The notes below the pieces were generated by a model that made no database searches, had not been told where the DNA came from, and was given only the letters and a program-made list of their open reading frames with translations. The translations under genes were made by a program, and so were the position numbers. Of a DNA stretch of 64,000 nt, positions 39,401 through 53,718 are shown piece after piece; position 1 is the first letter of the stretch, and every line of letters begins with the position of its first letter. The stretch is taken from positions 9,031,829 through 9,095,828 of the forward strand of contig OZ023275.1 of the NCBI GenBank assembly GCA_964007475.1, written 5' to 3'. Source of the stretch: Hybos culiciformis. Lineage: Eukaryota > Arthropoda > Insecta > Diptera > Hybotidae.

Positions 39401-42400
39401 TATTATATTTTTTCAGGCAATAGAATTTATTAATGAAATTCTTAAATAAATAGAAGAAAAAAAGTAAAGCCCAGGTATTAAAAATTTATTAGAATTTAAA
39501 TAATTTCCAAAAAAAAAGTAGTCCTTATTTGTTTATTTTATTAATTTCTTCTTTTTTTTTTCATTTTTATTATGAAATCGAATTTTTTATCCTTGATGTT
39601 TTGTATTAAAAAAAATAATTTGGCGGGAATATTGTTAATAAAATTTAGATTATTATTTTATTAAACGCACTGTACACTAATAATCAAAAAAAAACCTATG
39701 AAACACTAGATTCCACTAAGGTCCACGAATTACTTTAAGTCATACTGTATATTGCCGTGAAAGGATACTAATTTCAGTATTTCTAATAATAATTTCAAAA
39801 ATGGGTAATTTCTCATCAAGAATTTTAAAAATCATATCTGTTCCTTACGATTTTAGCAAAATCTAATATTTAAAGATACATATAAAGATACATTTATTTA
39901 AATAATAAAGTTTTCAGCATGCAAATGAAGTAATATAAATTTTCACACATAATGTAATTATCATAATATTCGAATTAAAAATATAATAAAATGTTGATAG
40001 AAATTCAATTGGGAAAATATTTTTAAAACATAAAAATTCCAACTATTATTTCAGTAGTACTTCAAAATATACACATACTTAATTTCAATTTATTTCACAA
40101 CTTTAGTTTTTTTTTTTTTTTATAAAATGCAAATTTCTTATAATACTCTCAGAATCATGACTTGATTAGTTACAAGAAGTGAATTTCTTCAAAGAAAAAG
40201 GTGATTTTTTAACATTTCTTCAGATTATAATCTTAAAAAATTACACAAAGCATACACACATACATTTATTTTTATTTTCATTTTTTTACATTTTAAAGAT
40301 ATTTTCAAAACTAGAAATAGCAATATTTTAATGTCAGAGGAAAAAAGCATTTATCAAACAAAAAAATAAAATAAAAAAATAAAGAAAATGGAAAAATTAC
40401 TGTGATTTGAGTGACATGTTTTTCATTTTCTTTTCCTATTTTCGAGCAAAATAAAAATACAAAAAAAAAAAAATAGAATTATGTTGTTCAGGTGGAAAAT
40501 ATTAATGAAACATTATAGAGTTTTCCACTTCAAACGAAAAATTACTTTAATGCGGGAAAATTGTTTTTTTTATTAGCAGAAAACATTTTTTCTTTATTAT
40601 TTATACGATTATGACTTTATATAAGGAAAATATTTTTAAAAATAACTTTCTAACAATAAATCAAAATTCATGAATAACTTATGAAACTTTTGCCTGCGTT
40701 TGTAATTTTCAGTAAACAACAATATTTTTAATGGCATAGTTGATTTCATTAACCTATTCTGAAAAATGCAAGCTGTTGACTGCAGTTTAATTCCAGTTCC
40801 ATTTCGAAATATTTTTTACTCTTCAGATGACTCTTAATAAATCTTCTACTGTCTACTCTACTATATAGAAAACAAAGAACTTACATATTATGTTAGAAAC
40901 ATTGGCAAAAATATAACAAAATGATATTTGCACAGAAATAAAAAATATAGAAAATTAAAAAAAAAAAATTATCTAAGTTCGCTCGAAATATTTTTCACTG
41001 TTTCGTAACTTTAATTTCAATAAAAATGAAAAGAAAATTATTTCATTTGATTTAGCAAATATTATATTTAACAAAAAAAAATAATATTGAATAAGTAAAA
41101 CAAATGAAGCATGCCAATTTCCCATTTGCAACTTTTTTCGTTATAAATTTCTATGGAAACAAAAAAAATTCCTCACAAATTATCAAGTTTTTGGAACTCA
41201 TATATGTTTATTTATTGTTTATTTGTATTTAAAAAAAAATTCTGCAAAAATCTTATTTGTGTCCAAAAATAGCAGCTTTTTCTTGAAAATTTTATTGAGC
41301 CTCAGGTAATATTATATATAATTTTTTTATTATCCTGTGCTTAAGATTTCTTCTAGATGTTAACTATTTTAATTAATAATGGATAATTAATTTGAATTTT
41401 GTTACGACAGAGTTGAAAAAGGTATTTTTATCACGAACAAGGTCTTCTTCTGATGAACATATTCTTAACTTAAAAGTTTTTTAAGCTGTGGGTAGATTTC
41501 TTCAAAAAATTTCTAAAAATTTTTTTTTTATATTAAATACAAAAACATTCATTTGGTAAAAAATTTTCATTTAAAAAAAATGTCCATGAAAAAATTTTCC
41601 ATGAAAAATGTTGAGAGAAAAAATTTTCCTTGAACTTTTGCTTTTCACAATATACCTAATGACCTTGTTCACTTCTACACTCTTCTTAAGTATTTAGTTA
41701 ATTTTCTGCATGATTTTTTTTAGTTTCGTCTGATTAACGTTATGCTATTTTTTATTTTGTCTGGAATTTTTTTTTTATTTATGTTTTTGTTGTTTCGTGC
41801 TTGTAAGACTAAATATTACGCGGTTAATCATAAAAAATAATAAAAATAAAAAAACCCACAAAATTTATTAAGGTACCAGCATTCCATGCAAATTATATAC
41901 TACTACAACATAATATTTTAGCAAACATATAAAAAAAAATTTTTTAAATAAAATAGTATTAACTATAATACAAAGTTCTGACACCATCTGACTGTATTAA
42001 TTTCTGTGGATGTATCTACCCTACCTCTATTACATACTTAACAATATAATGTATATGTCTGTTAGTCTCAGGTTTCATAGACCCTATGACATGTATATTA
42101 TTATTTAACTCAACTATGTCTAATAATTCTTATTTATTTTCAAGTCTTGTACCTTAAAAAAATTTTATGTTCTTGAGTTAACTGAGAAAAATATGATTAA
42201 GTTTTCTATTTTAAATTTCTGCACAATTTCTAATCGAAATTTCGGTAATTTAAAAATTTATACAATTGCTCAATATGTTTTATTGAAAGCATTTTAATTT
42301 TCCTTTAATTAAACTATTTTATTTCCATTCTGCAGCTTTAACTTCATTTCTCATTGCCATTATTTGAGTAAAAGAAATCGATAATATTTTTAAAAATATT

Positions 42401-42406
42401 TACATA
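36423..42406. other. A+T-rich non-coding stretch
   Basis: No gene or bounded element recognised. There is a slightly G+C-richer patch at 37080-37340 without a readable protein, and a 9-bp hairpin at 38482-38511 (ATAACCATT/AATGGTTAT). Near 41580-41635 the words aaaatttt and ccatgaaaa recur. Everything else is homopolymer-rich sequence. Confidence 0.55.
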
Positions 42407-42414
42407 GGCTATAC
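42407..42414. repeat. Left 8-bp target-site duplication of hAT MITE
   Basis: GGCTATAC, identical to 42865-42872. Eight bases is the standard hAT duplication length. Confidence 0.92.
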
Positions 42415-42864
42415 CAGCGTTTCTCAACCTTTCTACTATGCGACCTATAAAATATGAATACAAAATAACGCGACCCTCAATCTGAAAATAACGCGACGAA
42501 ATCTGAAAAATTTAATGACAAGCTAAGTAGTTCTAGAAAGACACCTTTAAAATGTTTTATTTATTTTTATTTTAACGACTTATAATATGTTGTTGGCACA
42601 TTCATTTTATAAATATTTTTTTTTTCGTTCGATTTGTTTAAAGCGAATGAATTTTAAAAGCTGTTTTATTATTATCAATCTAAAAACAGAGCAATCTGTT
42701 AGAAAATAGATGTATAGATTAATTCTTCTTACAAAATCAAAATATTTTATTATTTTTGAAAAAATATATGTAGCATTTGTGATAGAATTTTTCCATTAAA
42801 ACGACCCATTGAAAATCTTTCGCGACCCCAATTCGGGTCGCGACCCTAAGGTTGAGAAACACTG
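42415..42864. mobile_element. hAT MITE with SPIN-like ends and perfect target duplication
   Basis: The ends CAGCGTTTCTCAACCTT (42415) and AAGGTTGAGAAACACTG (ending 42864) are 17-bp inverted repeats with one mismatch. The flanking eight bases GGCTATAC are identical on both sides. Subterminal sequence carries CGCGACC repeats on the left and a 12-bp palindrome GGGTCGCGACCC on the right (42835-42846). The start CAGYGTTTCTCAACC followed by GTCGCGACC is the hallmark of the SPIN/Charlie-like group of hAT elements. The 450-bp interior is A+T-rich with no transposase, so it is non-autonomous. It is one of the two best-preserved insertions in the window. Confidence 0.93.
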
Positions 42865-42872
42865 GGCTATAC
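42865..42872. repeat. Right 8-bp target-site duplication of hAT MITE
   Basis: GGCTATAC, identical to 42407-42414. Confidence 0.92.
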
Positions 42873-45800
42873 TGTATTCACATTGGGATGCCATGCAATG
42901 AGACTGTAAAATATTTAAATAAAACATAAATTCACTTCAACCTACCTGTGCTCAATTAAGTATTCAAAAAAAAGTCAACCCTTTAGAGTGTACTAATTAT
43001 CCAAGACCACTAAATTTCATGCGAACTAAATTAAAATAATAATTTTTAAACTACATCAACTAATATAAGCCACACTTATCTTGATAGTACATATATGAAC
43101 ATTTATGCGAATATCTTTAATAAATATTAAAGACCTTCGAAACGAATTTCAAATTTTTAATATTTTTTTTATTTTTTTGCTTTTTTAAATGAATAAAATA
43201 TATGTGTAACAATAACTTCATTAATATATATTTTAAATTATTGTAAATAAAAAAAAAAAAAAATCTTTACTTTTCTATGCTGTTAAAAAATAAATCATTT
43301 ATCCTTTAAAAGAAAGAAAAAAAATAATAAAATTCCTAAATTCATTTTTTGTGTTTTCCTGGATTATTATTGCGAATAATATTTTCCTATTTGTTATTTT
43401 TTTCATTTTTTTCATTTTTCTTCTTTTTTTTTTTTTTGGTTAAACATAAATATGAAGAAAAACTTTATTTATATGAATTTTTGATGGACTCTAATTTATT
43501 ATTTTGACTTGATGTCTATAATCTTGTTTAAAAATTCTGATCACGAAGAAGTTGTATTTTATTTTATTTTTATATTATTTATATTTCTATATGTATATAC
43601 CTACTATAAATTTGTAGATTTAAACAAATCTATGACATATATTTGTATTAGTGCACATATTTATGTTGATAGCTTATTATGACATGAAATATGTTATGAC
43701 GTATTTAGGTTGATGTATATTTTTGAATTTTATTAAATTTTGAATTAAATCCAAAATAACTTTATAGGATTCAAAAAAAAATTTTATATATCGACATTTT
43801 TGTATTCGACATTTTTTATTTTGACATTATTTTATCATCAAAATTTATTATTCCTTAGAATTTATCACAGGATATTATGAGATCTATATAAAACTCTAGA
43901 TTTTCCCGACTGTGTTTTTTATTTTTTAATGTAATTGCGTAAAAATTTCATGAAAAGATGTTATTCCACGATACTTTATATATAATCGTTATTCTACGGT
44001 GAATGCACCTGTTTGTTTTATTTGTTTTTCTTTTCATAAGAATATTTTGTATCTTAGCTAGAAAAAAAAAAAATAAACAAATATTATAAATTTTAAAATT
44101 TAATTAAAATTTTACCAAAAAAACAAAAATGGTAAATGTTTAAATATTACATGACTTTTGTAATGAAAATAAATTGTATATTCGAAAAAAAAAAAGAAAT
44201 TTTTAACATCTGTTGCGGTCTTAAAAAATTTTTCACCAACAAAAATATTATTTATCTTAAATTATTAAAATTTTTGCCCATGTGATTATGTAAGGATAAT
44301 TTATATATACAACACTTATCTTCTAAAAAGTAGAAATGTGGAAAAAAAAAAACAAAAATTTATGTTTCAAAAGTTATGAATAAAGATAAATCATAAAAGT
44401 TTTAAACATCAGGTATTATAATGTAAATTGTGGGAATTGTACTCGACAAACTATGTACACTCAACGTACACAACACAACGAATATACAATTTTTTTTTTA
44501 TTATTATTGTGAAGAAACTCTTTTAATATTTTGAATTATTATATTTTATAAACTTTATTATTTTGTCAAGAAACAAAAAAAAGCTTAAATAATATTCAAA
44601 ATAATATGGTTGTTTCGCGACATTGCAAATTTTTTTTTTTTTTTTTCATAAAAAAAATATTTGAAAATTATGTGGAAAAAACAAACACAATGATGCTATA
44701 AAAAATATTTTTCTTCAAAAATTATAACGATAAGGAAAACTAAGAATTTTCTTTCTTATTTAGATTATGTATATTCTTTTACAATGGCGTACTTTGCATA
44801 GTATGTACATAGCAATTTTCCAACAATAATTTTTCCCCTTAAGTTTATATTAAATTTCTGTCTTACGTCATTCAATCTAATTATTTTCAAAATATTAAGT
44901 AAATTTTTTTATTTCCTTCCTAGAAAAATGGTTATTACAAAACCTTTAAAGTATCTATAAAAAGGGTTAAATTTTTGACAAGTTTTGTTAAGCTCTTACA
45001 TAATGTCATTAAGTAAGAAAAGAATTTTTATAAGTTTTCCGAAAATTTTCTTGTAATGCCTACAAAAAATGTACATAAAATACTTATTATGAATTTTTTT
45101 TTATAAAAATTGTTATCTTTAAATATTGGAAAGTTATAATGAACTTTAGCTTTTCGGGACATTAATTCACTATACAAACATTTTGAAGATTAGACTGGTG
45201 TGAATTCAGGATATAAAGTTATTTATAGAAATGCTATGCAGTTTTTCATTGAAGTAAGTAAAACGATAAATGTTTAAAACGAAAAGATTAAAAACTTCTG
45301 ATGAGGAATTAATCCAACGAATTTAATAAAATAAACTTTAAACCCTATCAAACTTTATTTTTAGAATATTATTATTAACTAATTTTATTGTTCGCAATAT
45401 AGTATAGAAAATCTAAATATAATTTATGGGGGACAAAATGGTATTGATTTTCAATTTACTTTGATGTTATTTTCCCAAGCATTTTATAAACATATTTTAC
45501 TTTTTTTTCTTTTATTTTTACCAAAATATTTTTCTATCAACTTTTTTTATTGGTTTATAGCCAATATATTTTATTTAATAGGAACACACATACGTACTAT
45601 ATTTTCATCATATCTTTAAAAATAAATAAATAATCCTTAATACTAAAAATATTTTCTAAATCTTTTTCTCTTCAATGCTATATATATATGAAAATCTAAA
45701 AATAGGAAAGTCTTTAGTTTTATTCTTTTATTTGGTTTTAAATTAAATTCAATAGAAAAGTGTTCAAACTATTGATTCTTCAATTAACAAATATAATATT

Positions 45801-48800
45801 ATATTTAAATTAAAATAATTTGAACTACTTTAAATTATATATGTACATAAAAATAAAGTATATATAATGACATTTTTTTCAATTTGCCTTAATATTTATT
45901 GTAATATTTTTTTAATAATAAGCTCATTTACAATAAAATAGTAAAAAAAATTTACTCATAAAGATTATCTACGAAATATGTAATTAATTATGTGTAGGTT
46001 TAAGCTGCATTTTCGAATATATAATTTAATTATTTTCGCATTAAATTTTATACTTTAATCCGTTTATCATTAAAATAACAAACGAACTATTTGTTGAAAT
46101 TTCTGATATTCTTACATAAATATAAAACTTAAGAAAAGGATTTCAATGGAAATTAAAATACAGAATATATCTCGGTTACAAAAATTTAAATGATAAACCC
46201 ATTATTACATAACTTTAATGAAAATTAGTATTACTTTAAATCGAAATGTGGAAAACATGATCGATACTTTGTTTGTGGAATTTTTTTTTTCTATAACAAA
46301 TAATATAATTTTATTATGGTTAAATTAATTATAAAGTCGTCTCGTTTTTATTCAATTTCAATACCTTAATAATGTAACGAAACAAAAATTAATAATTGCC
46401 TTATAGCAACGATTTATTAAATTCAAACATGTTAACTTTTATATATATTATTCTTTGTAAAACAAATAACAAAAAACTAATTTTTCATAAACAAAACTTT
46501 CAATTATGTAATTAATAGGTATATAATACTGGCTGCCACGCTAACCTAAAACAAATAGGAAAAAATAATACCCTTATTTAATAATATATAATTAAAAATA
46601 TATATTTAACACTTGACACTTTTCGTTTTTTTTTTCTCCATCAAAACAAAAGTTTTATTTTATATTATAATTTTTGTTTTTTTTTTTTGAATAATAATAA
46701 CAAGAAATTTTCCAGAATATAAGTTACCAAACAAACAAAAATTACAAACAAACAACAATCCATAATCAAAAACACATAATTAAAAATAATTTTTGGTTGA
46801 AATCCTACATTAACTATTGTTGTATTAAATTATTGTTTTCAAAAGTTGTTGAAAATTAAAATTAATTAAAACAATTAATACCAAATTTGAATAGATTTAA
46901 TTCAAGGATTGATTAATTTGAAAATTGTATATTTACTTAAAATATATATTTTGAATGTTGTTTAAAATTGAGAAAAACAAGAAAAAAAACCAAAATATAT
47001 TCATTAACTTTGCTTTTTTTCATATAAAATTATTAATTAGCTTAGAAAAAAATAGATTTTCTTTTATATTTCTTCTTATTGAAAATAAAATGAATAGAAA
47101 ATTCATAGATTTTGGCAAGAAAAAAAACACACACAAATAAAACTACTTAACATGCATGACAAGACTATTATAGAGTATCTGTTTCTGAACATATATTTTG
47201 TACCTTCTCTCGTTGAAAACTGATTGTGATACGAAATATTTCCCTCAAGCTTTTGAGTTTGATTATGACAAAAAATACTATTTTCATTCACAATAGTATG
47301 CAAGCAAATTCACATGTGTGTCGCTGCAGAAAAACCTTTTATGTTTTTAAATTTTTTACCAAATTTTTACAATTTTTCCTTTTTTTAAATTAAATTTTTC
47401 TTTCATTGAATTTCTAAGAATACAATATTTTGTTTTAACTTTCATAATTCATTTAAATTTTTATTTTTTATTTTTTGCTCAAAATTTTCCCTTTTATAAT
47501 TGTTATTCATTAAAATAAATTAAAATTAATTTTTTTTTTTTTTTTTTATACTTTTGAAGAAAATTAACTACATGCAATAATATTATGAAAAGAATAAATT
47601 TATGAAGTTCTCCTCTGTATAGAAAAAGAAAAATTGTTTTTATGATTTTTTAATGCAATAAAAGAAAAAAATTGAAAAATTAAAATATGAAATTTTTCTT
47701 TTAACTTTTTATGAATGCGCGTGATGAATTTAAATTTCAGTTTCTTTTTTTTTTCTTCTTTTTTGTATCTTTTATTTTGAGAATGATAAAAAATTTTAAA
47801 ATTTAATAAAATTCTACATAAAATTTATAAAACTTATATTCTCTAAATAATTTTTTAAATATGTTTTTTATTTTCTTATTATTTTGTTAGAATGTAAAAC
47901 TTCTAATTTGCTATGCCAGACTATTATTATCATTATTATTATTTTTAATATTATTATTTCTTTGAAAAATTATTTAATTATGTGTTTATATCAAAAAATT
48001 TCATGGTTAGAAATTCACATAAATTAAATTAAAAATTAAATTAAATCTCTAATTTTTCCAGCTGTTTAAGAAGAAATCCCATTAAGGGAAAGAAAAAGTA
48101 AAAAAAAATGTATATTTTTATTAGATACAGGCATGCAGCGTATATTCTATTTTATTTATATTATAAATTCGCAATAGAATCGAACAATTCTTTTAATAAC
48201 ATTGTTGTAGAGAAGATAAATTATAGTCAAAATATAATGTAGATAACTATGACTAAGTCACAATGGAAATTTAAAGTTACTTAGGATATATAGCAGCAAC
48301 AAGTCTCGGTCTTAAGAATATCTTAAGAAAATCATGAAATTTTTTTTTCATTATTATACTTAAAGAAATAAGTAAATCAAAGAATAAAAATGTTTTTTTT
48401 TTTTTTGTATATATTATTTTTTATATAATTTATTCTTTTTCAACATAAAAGGTTATATAAAATAAGGATAATTGCATTGGAAATGTGATAGCAATAAGGA
48501 AAAAAGAAAATTATTATTTTATTTTATTTTTTTTCCTTCTTCTTTAAAATAATATTCAGTCATGTAATCTTTATCCATAAAAACGATAAAATTGTTTTTT
48601 TTTTTTTTATTATTCATAAAAGATATATTAAAAAGCATCACACATCATGATGCGTTGAATATACACACATTTTCTTCGTTTTTTTGTGTCATTTTCTTTT
48701 TCATTATTTATTTTTTCATTGAATGGAAAAAAAAAAAATTTCGTAAGTAATTTATTTTTTGGAACATTTTTTCATTTATATTTTCTTTTTTAACTTTTTT

Positions 48801-51800
48801 TGCCTTACTGGTTGTTAAAAAAAATCCACGTGATTTTTTTTTTCTATATAGTCCCATATTGTATAGCATTTCAATCATATTAAAGAGTAAAAAAAATAAA
48901 ATTAAAGATAACAAGAATATTTTGATTAATTTTTTTTAAATAAAATTATACATAAATTTGTAATATTTTTTATTTGATATTTTTACAATATTAATTTAAA
49001 ATTTAATTTTTCCAGGGAAAAGTTTGATAATTCCTCGAATATATGATCTACGAGTTGAAGCTTAAAATTTAGAATACAAGCTCGACCATTTCTAAACCGC
49101 ATTAAGTTATGACGCAGGCTGAAGAAAAACTTTAAATCTAACAGTTCGAGCTTTAAAACTTTGGATTGTTCAGAGTAATTTTTGGTATCCAACTTATCAA
49201 AATTTACGTATTTCTAAAGCTGTAACATATTTACAATTTTATTATATAAATGTATTTTAAAGAAAAAAAAAATGTTTTAGTTATCAAAATAAATGTATAA
49301 TTCTCATTAACATAATCATATATAATTTTAAATGATAAACTTTTTAACTTTTCTTTTTTTTTCTTCTTCTTCTTTGAACTATGTATATTTTAAAGCACTA
49401 TCAACCATAGCACTAAAAGTGTTAAAATAAACCCTCCGGAAGTTAAAAATATTTTGAAAATGTTGCAGATTCAGAAATTATTTTCTCTCTATGTTTACAA
49501 TAATTGACATGAAAACGTTTAAATTTCATAGATATTCAAAACCATAAAAAGATAAGGAGTTTCCTTTTTTTTTTTTTGCATACAATATACATTTTTATAT
49601 ATATCTTTGTGAAATTAAATATTTTCACATTACAAAAATAAACTTGTAGAATCTCAACCCTAAAGTCAATAAAATTTTGTCTTTGTACAGAAAATATCTT
49701 TCAGAGTATTAAATTAGATAGTTTTAAACATTTAAAATGTTATCTTCAATAAAATGTTTTTTTTTTAAAAAAATTATTTGAAATTAAATTACGTTTATTA
49801 TTATAACTGAATAGCCCAAATGATATTTGCCACTCGAAATTGAGTTGAAATTTGAAATTTAATAAAGGAAAGAAACTTTGTATTTATTAATTTTTTTTTT
49901 TGAAAACTTTATTTCAATTACACAAAATCTATATAAAACTAAACAATTTTGTTTACTTTCTAAAGGATTCTAAAAGGACTGAATAATATGATTTGGACAT
50001 ACTTAAATCTATAAATCTATAAGCTTAGAAAGTATATTATTTTAGTACTAAAACCTTTTAAAATATGAAAATGATAATTTAAAACTTGCAGTATAAATTT
50101 CTCTACTATAAGTATTTTTTATATAAATCGTTTTATGCAATTTAGTTGGTGACTTATTTATAATTATATCTACGAAAGGCAAACTTTAACAATTTATCAT
50201 AATCAACCATTTTATAATCAACATCTGACTTTATTTAACCGAACATTTAAAACTTTGTAACATAAACAGAAATAAATACAAAACTTACCTAATTCAACGT
50301 CGTTGTTTTCAGGAATTTAGTAAAGTTCATTAAATTGTAATAATTGAACATACCATGTTCTTTATTATTCTGTATATATTTATACCAGTTTTAATAAAAA
50401 AAAAAAAAACATTTGAACTTACATTTTTTGTTCCATTATTTTTTGTTGAAAATTTATTAGTAATTTATAATTAGAGCTGGTTAACATTGTAGTAGTGTTG
50501 TAGTATATAATGTAGTTTCCAGTAAATTTATTTTTAGTTGAATTTTTACACTTTTTGAGCAAAATAAGTTAATTGAAAATTAAAATTATTTTTTGTGTTA
50601 TTAAACATGAACTTAGTTATTAAAAGTTTCTGTAATTGTTACGAAAAAAATTCAGGAATTAGTTAACATGGCATTGTAGTGTAATTAAAAATAAAAATTT
50701 TTATTTTTTTTATAATTTTAATTATTTAATCCTTAAAAAAAAAAAAATAATTTTTGTAAATGAAAATTTAAGTGAAAATGTTAAATTATTATTTAACATG
50801 ATCTATTCACAAAAGAGTGAAATTTTTAATTTTAATAAAAACACAGAAGTAACTTAACAATAGTTTCTTTCGCATAAAATCATATTATAGAACTCGATGC
50901 TTTGAGTTAAAATGGTTTTAATACTGCATTTAGTTCAAGTGCAAAGAGTAACAAGTAGTTATTTTTTTGTACCATAAGTTTATTTAAATTCTATTTTGAC
51001 TTGGTGTCACATAGAGATAAATATAAAGACATCTATTGGAATTTATAGAAAAAATTTGACGAGATTGTAACTAAAAAGTACAAAATAAAAATATAAGTAA
51101 AAATTAATTTTTTTTAAACGCTTCTTGAAATATTTTGAACATTTAATAGCAAGTCTTTGAAGAATAAATTTTTATTTTCTACTTTCTTATTATTATTTTT
51201 ATTGTTATTTTATTTTTAAATATTATTTTAAGGAACAATAAAAAAATGCATTTATTTTTAATATCTCAAAAAAAGGACGCCAATTATTTTGATTGTTTAC
51301 TTCTTGGTGAATGAATGACTCTTTTCTGTAAAAAAAAAGGATATTATAAAGATTGTAAAACACACAATTTAATGTATAACCATTTTCAGTTCCTAATTCA
51401 TTTTAAAGAAACTCAATACATTTTCAGTTTGAAATTCTTAATTATTTTTCGAAAATGGTTGGTCAAGCAAACATAAATTACACAAAAGGGAGTCAAAACT
51501 TTACCGTTGGTAAAACTTTCAACGTCATTAAGAAACTGAGACGTTAAAAAAAACTATACATAAAAAGGTAGTAATCAAGATTTTTTTTTTTACCTTCAAA
51601 TCAATTTTCATAGCTATTTGATTCTGTGATATTTAGCTATCGAATTATTAATAAATTAATTCTTTTTTAATTAAAAATTTAATTATAAAACAGTAATTAG
51701 TTGAAGGTAGTTTTCGATTTAATTATCTTCACCAAAATTTATTCATCAATTCACAAAAAAAAAAAAAACTCAAAAACATAAATTTACTTTTAAATCATAT

Positions 51801-52922
51801 TCTAATTTCCACAACTACAAAAACAAATTATTCTTGTCATACCAACCACAAATAATTATTATTTTTATTTATTAAATTTTTATTAACATACAAATTTTGA
51901 TGTCAAATAATAATTTCAGTTGATATTTATATAATTCTATATTTAAGAATATATTATGCACATTGTATAATATATAATACCTATACTATTGAAACAATCT
52001 GTATAGTGTGGCGTGGCATAGATATGGTACCAGTAGGTAAAATAATTATTTATATAGTAAATGCGTGTCACATATTGTTTCAACTTTAGGTTTCTAGGGA
52101 AAGCATTATTTCTATATTTTCCTCAATATAAAGCCCAATAAAATCCGTTTAATTAGGTCAAAAAACGCGTTAATAATGCAATTTCAACTTTTTGGCTTTT
52201 ATTCTTTTTTAAACAGACAACCAACTCAGCTTAAATATTAACAACCAGTGATATAATTTTAATGAGAAAATTTAAAAAAAATTAAAAAAGAAAGATTTTT
52301 CAATTCACGAATTTTCTTAAACAGAAATGAATTAAAAAATTATTGTAATTTAGATAATTTCTAAGTTATTTTTCATTGTTTTTTTTCCTTCACTTAAAAC
52401 GTACAAATTTTATTTATCTTTATAATTTCAAGCGATAATTTGTTCTCAAGGTTTTTTTTATTTGTTTTATAAGTAAAAACGAAAAAAAAAAAAAAAACTT
52501 TTATTGCAGGTGGAAATTGTGAAAAACATGTTCTCAACAAGGTGAAAATTTATTGCCCCAAATTTATGAGCAATTTATTTTAAGTTTTACATCTTTTTTC
52601 GTTTTCTTTTAATTTTTTTGAAAATGAATTGAGTTGAGGCATTTAATTTCTAAAAAAAAAAAATTTTTTTTATATAGTTACAACTTAATTACTGGTAAAA
52701 AAAGTAAAAGAAAAACATATTATATGTTGTATGTACATTACTTTCTAAAATACAATGTTATTTTAATTATTTTAAAATTTTTTATCCTACTTTTTAACTT
52801 AATATTCTTTTTTTTAACTTTTTACCCTTAAATATAATTTATTTTAAGGCGAATCCGTAGCAGAAAATGATGATATTTTGGTGACTTAAAACATTAAAAT
52901 TTAAAAAAAAATAATGTAAATA
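42873..52922. other. Long A+T-rich non-coding stretch (10 kb)
   Basis: Homopolymer-rich sequence with long T tracts at 44630-44646 and 47530-47547. An ATT-rich imperfect microsatellite lies near 47920-47960 and a small TTTACC/GGTAAA hairpin near 51500-51515. One minus-strand protein-like island (48983-49213) is listed separately. I recognise no mobile element with ends. Confidence 0.55.
48983..49213 (-). other. Minus-strand protein-like open stretch, unassigned
   Basis: A minus-strand frame is open for 76 codons between stops, and the 49010-49195 part is clearly richer in G+C than the flanks. The text is protein-like, with segments such as FDKLDTKNYSEQSKVLKLEL and SLRHNLMRFRNGRACILNFK, and ends in a leucine-rich tail. 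There is no ATG near its beginning; the first methionine is internal. I do not recognise a domain. A decayed exon or retroelement fragment is possible, and chance cannot be excluded. Confidence 0.28.
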
Positions 52923-52930
52923 TATATAAC
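52923..52930. repeat. Left 8-bp target-site duplication of hAT element
   Basis: TATATAAC, identical to 53719-53726. Confidence 0.9.
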
Positions 52931-53718
52931 CAGGCCCAGATAGAGGGGGGGTCAGCAGGGCCATATGGCATGGGCCCCCGATTTTTGGGGCCCCCAATTT
53001 AAAAAAAAAATCAGCAAATTTGTAGCTTTCTATTAAAAAATCGGTTAAAATTTATTCACATAGCAGAAAAAAGTTCTTGTATTCTGTGTTATTGATTCTG
53101 AAATATCTGGATTATCAAGGCAATTTAAATCATTGCATAAAAATTGCAACTTAATTAAAGTTATTTGGTTATTTGAAGATTATATCTGAGAAAGAAATAA
53201 AAGTTTCATCGAATCGGTTGTTAGAAAAATACTCAAAGGAAATTTCTATTGAAATAATTGATGAATATAAATTTTTTTAAAGAATATTTATAGAAGTAAC
53301 TTTGACATAGATCCATTACCTGAAAATTTAATAAAAAAAAATTCTTGAAGCGAATTTAATACAGCGGTTTCCAAATTTGTCAATTAGAATATTTTCGAGT
53401 CGAACCGTTGCTTTCGCTGAAAGAAGCTTTAGTACCTTGAAGAGAATATACATTTTTAACAGATCGCCAATGTTTCCAGAAAGACTAAATGTTTTCTCAA
53501 ATCTAAATATAAATTGTGACTATACACGAAAACTTGATTTTTCCCAAAATTATTAAGGAATTTGCCAATTCTAAAGCGAGGCCTTTTTAAAATTATTTTA
53601 TTTTTATATTATTTTACATAATTTTTTGGATTTTCTTTTAAGATTAAAATAAATTGAAGGGTATAGGGCCCCCAAAAAATTTTGGGCCCGGGCCTCATTG
53701 AAGCTCTCTCAGGGCCTG
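52931..53718 (+). mobile_element. hAT element relic with CAGGCCC ends and perfect target duplication
   Basis: The left end CAGGCCCAGATAGAG (52931) and the right end CTCTCTCAGGGCCTG (ending 53718) are inverted repeats with two mismatches. Identical TATATAAC octamers flank the element. Both subterminal regions hold GGGCCCC-type G+C blocks (52960-53000 and 53660-53690) that stand out from the ~80% A+T background. A transposase C-terminus is still readable at 53341-53591. At 788 bp the element has lost the zinc finger and most of the catalytic core, so it is an internally deleted copy. Confidence 0.93.
53341..53591 (+). pseudogene. hAT transposase C-terminal (dimerisation) domain, frameshifted
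   Basis: The frame from 53341 runs about 71 codons to TAA at 53554. It contains FPNLSIRIF, TVAFAERSFSTLKRI and FPERLNVFSNLNINCDYTRK, which match the hAT dimerisation signature (IPVTVASAERSFSKLKxIKxxLRSxMxxERLxxLxILxIxxxxxxxxDFxxxI). A one-base shift near 53543 moves the remaining tail, PKIIKEFANSKAR, into another frame, again a typical end for this group. The fragment sits in the sense expected for the surrounding element. It is a dead but clearly readable relic. Confidence 0.85.

Noticed and set aside
47918..47962. ATT-rich stretch as a functional repeat
   Set aside because: It is an imperfect ATT microsatellite of a kind expected in this composition.
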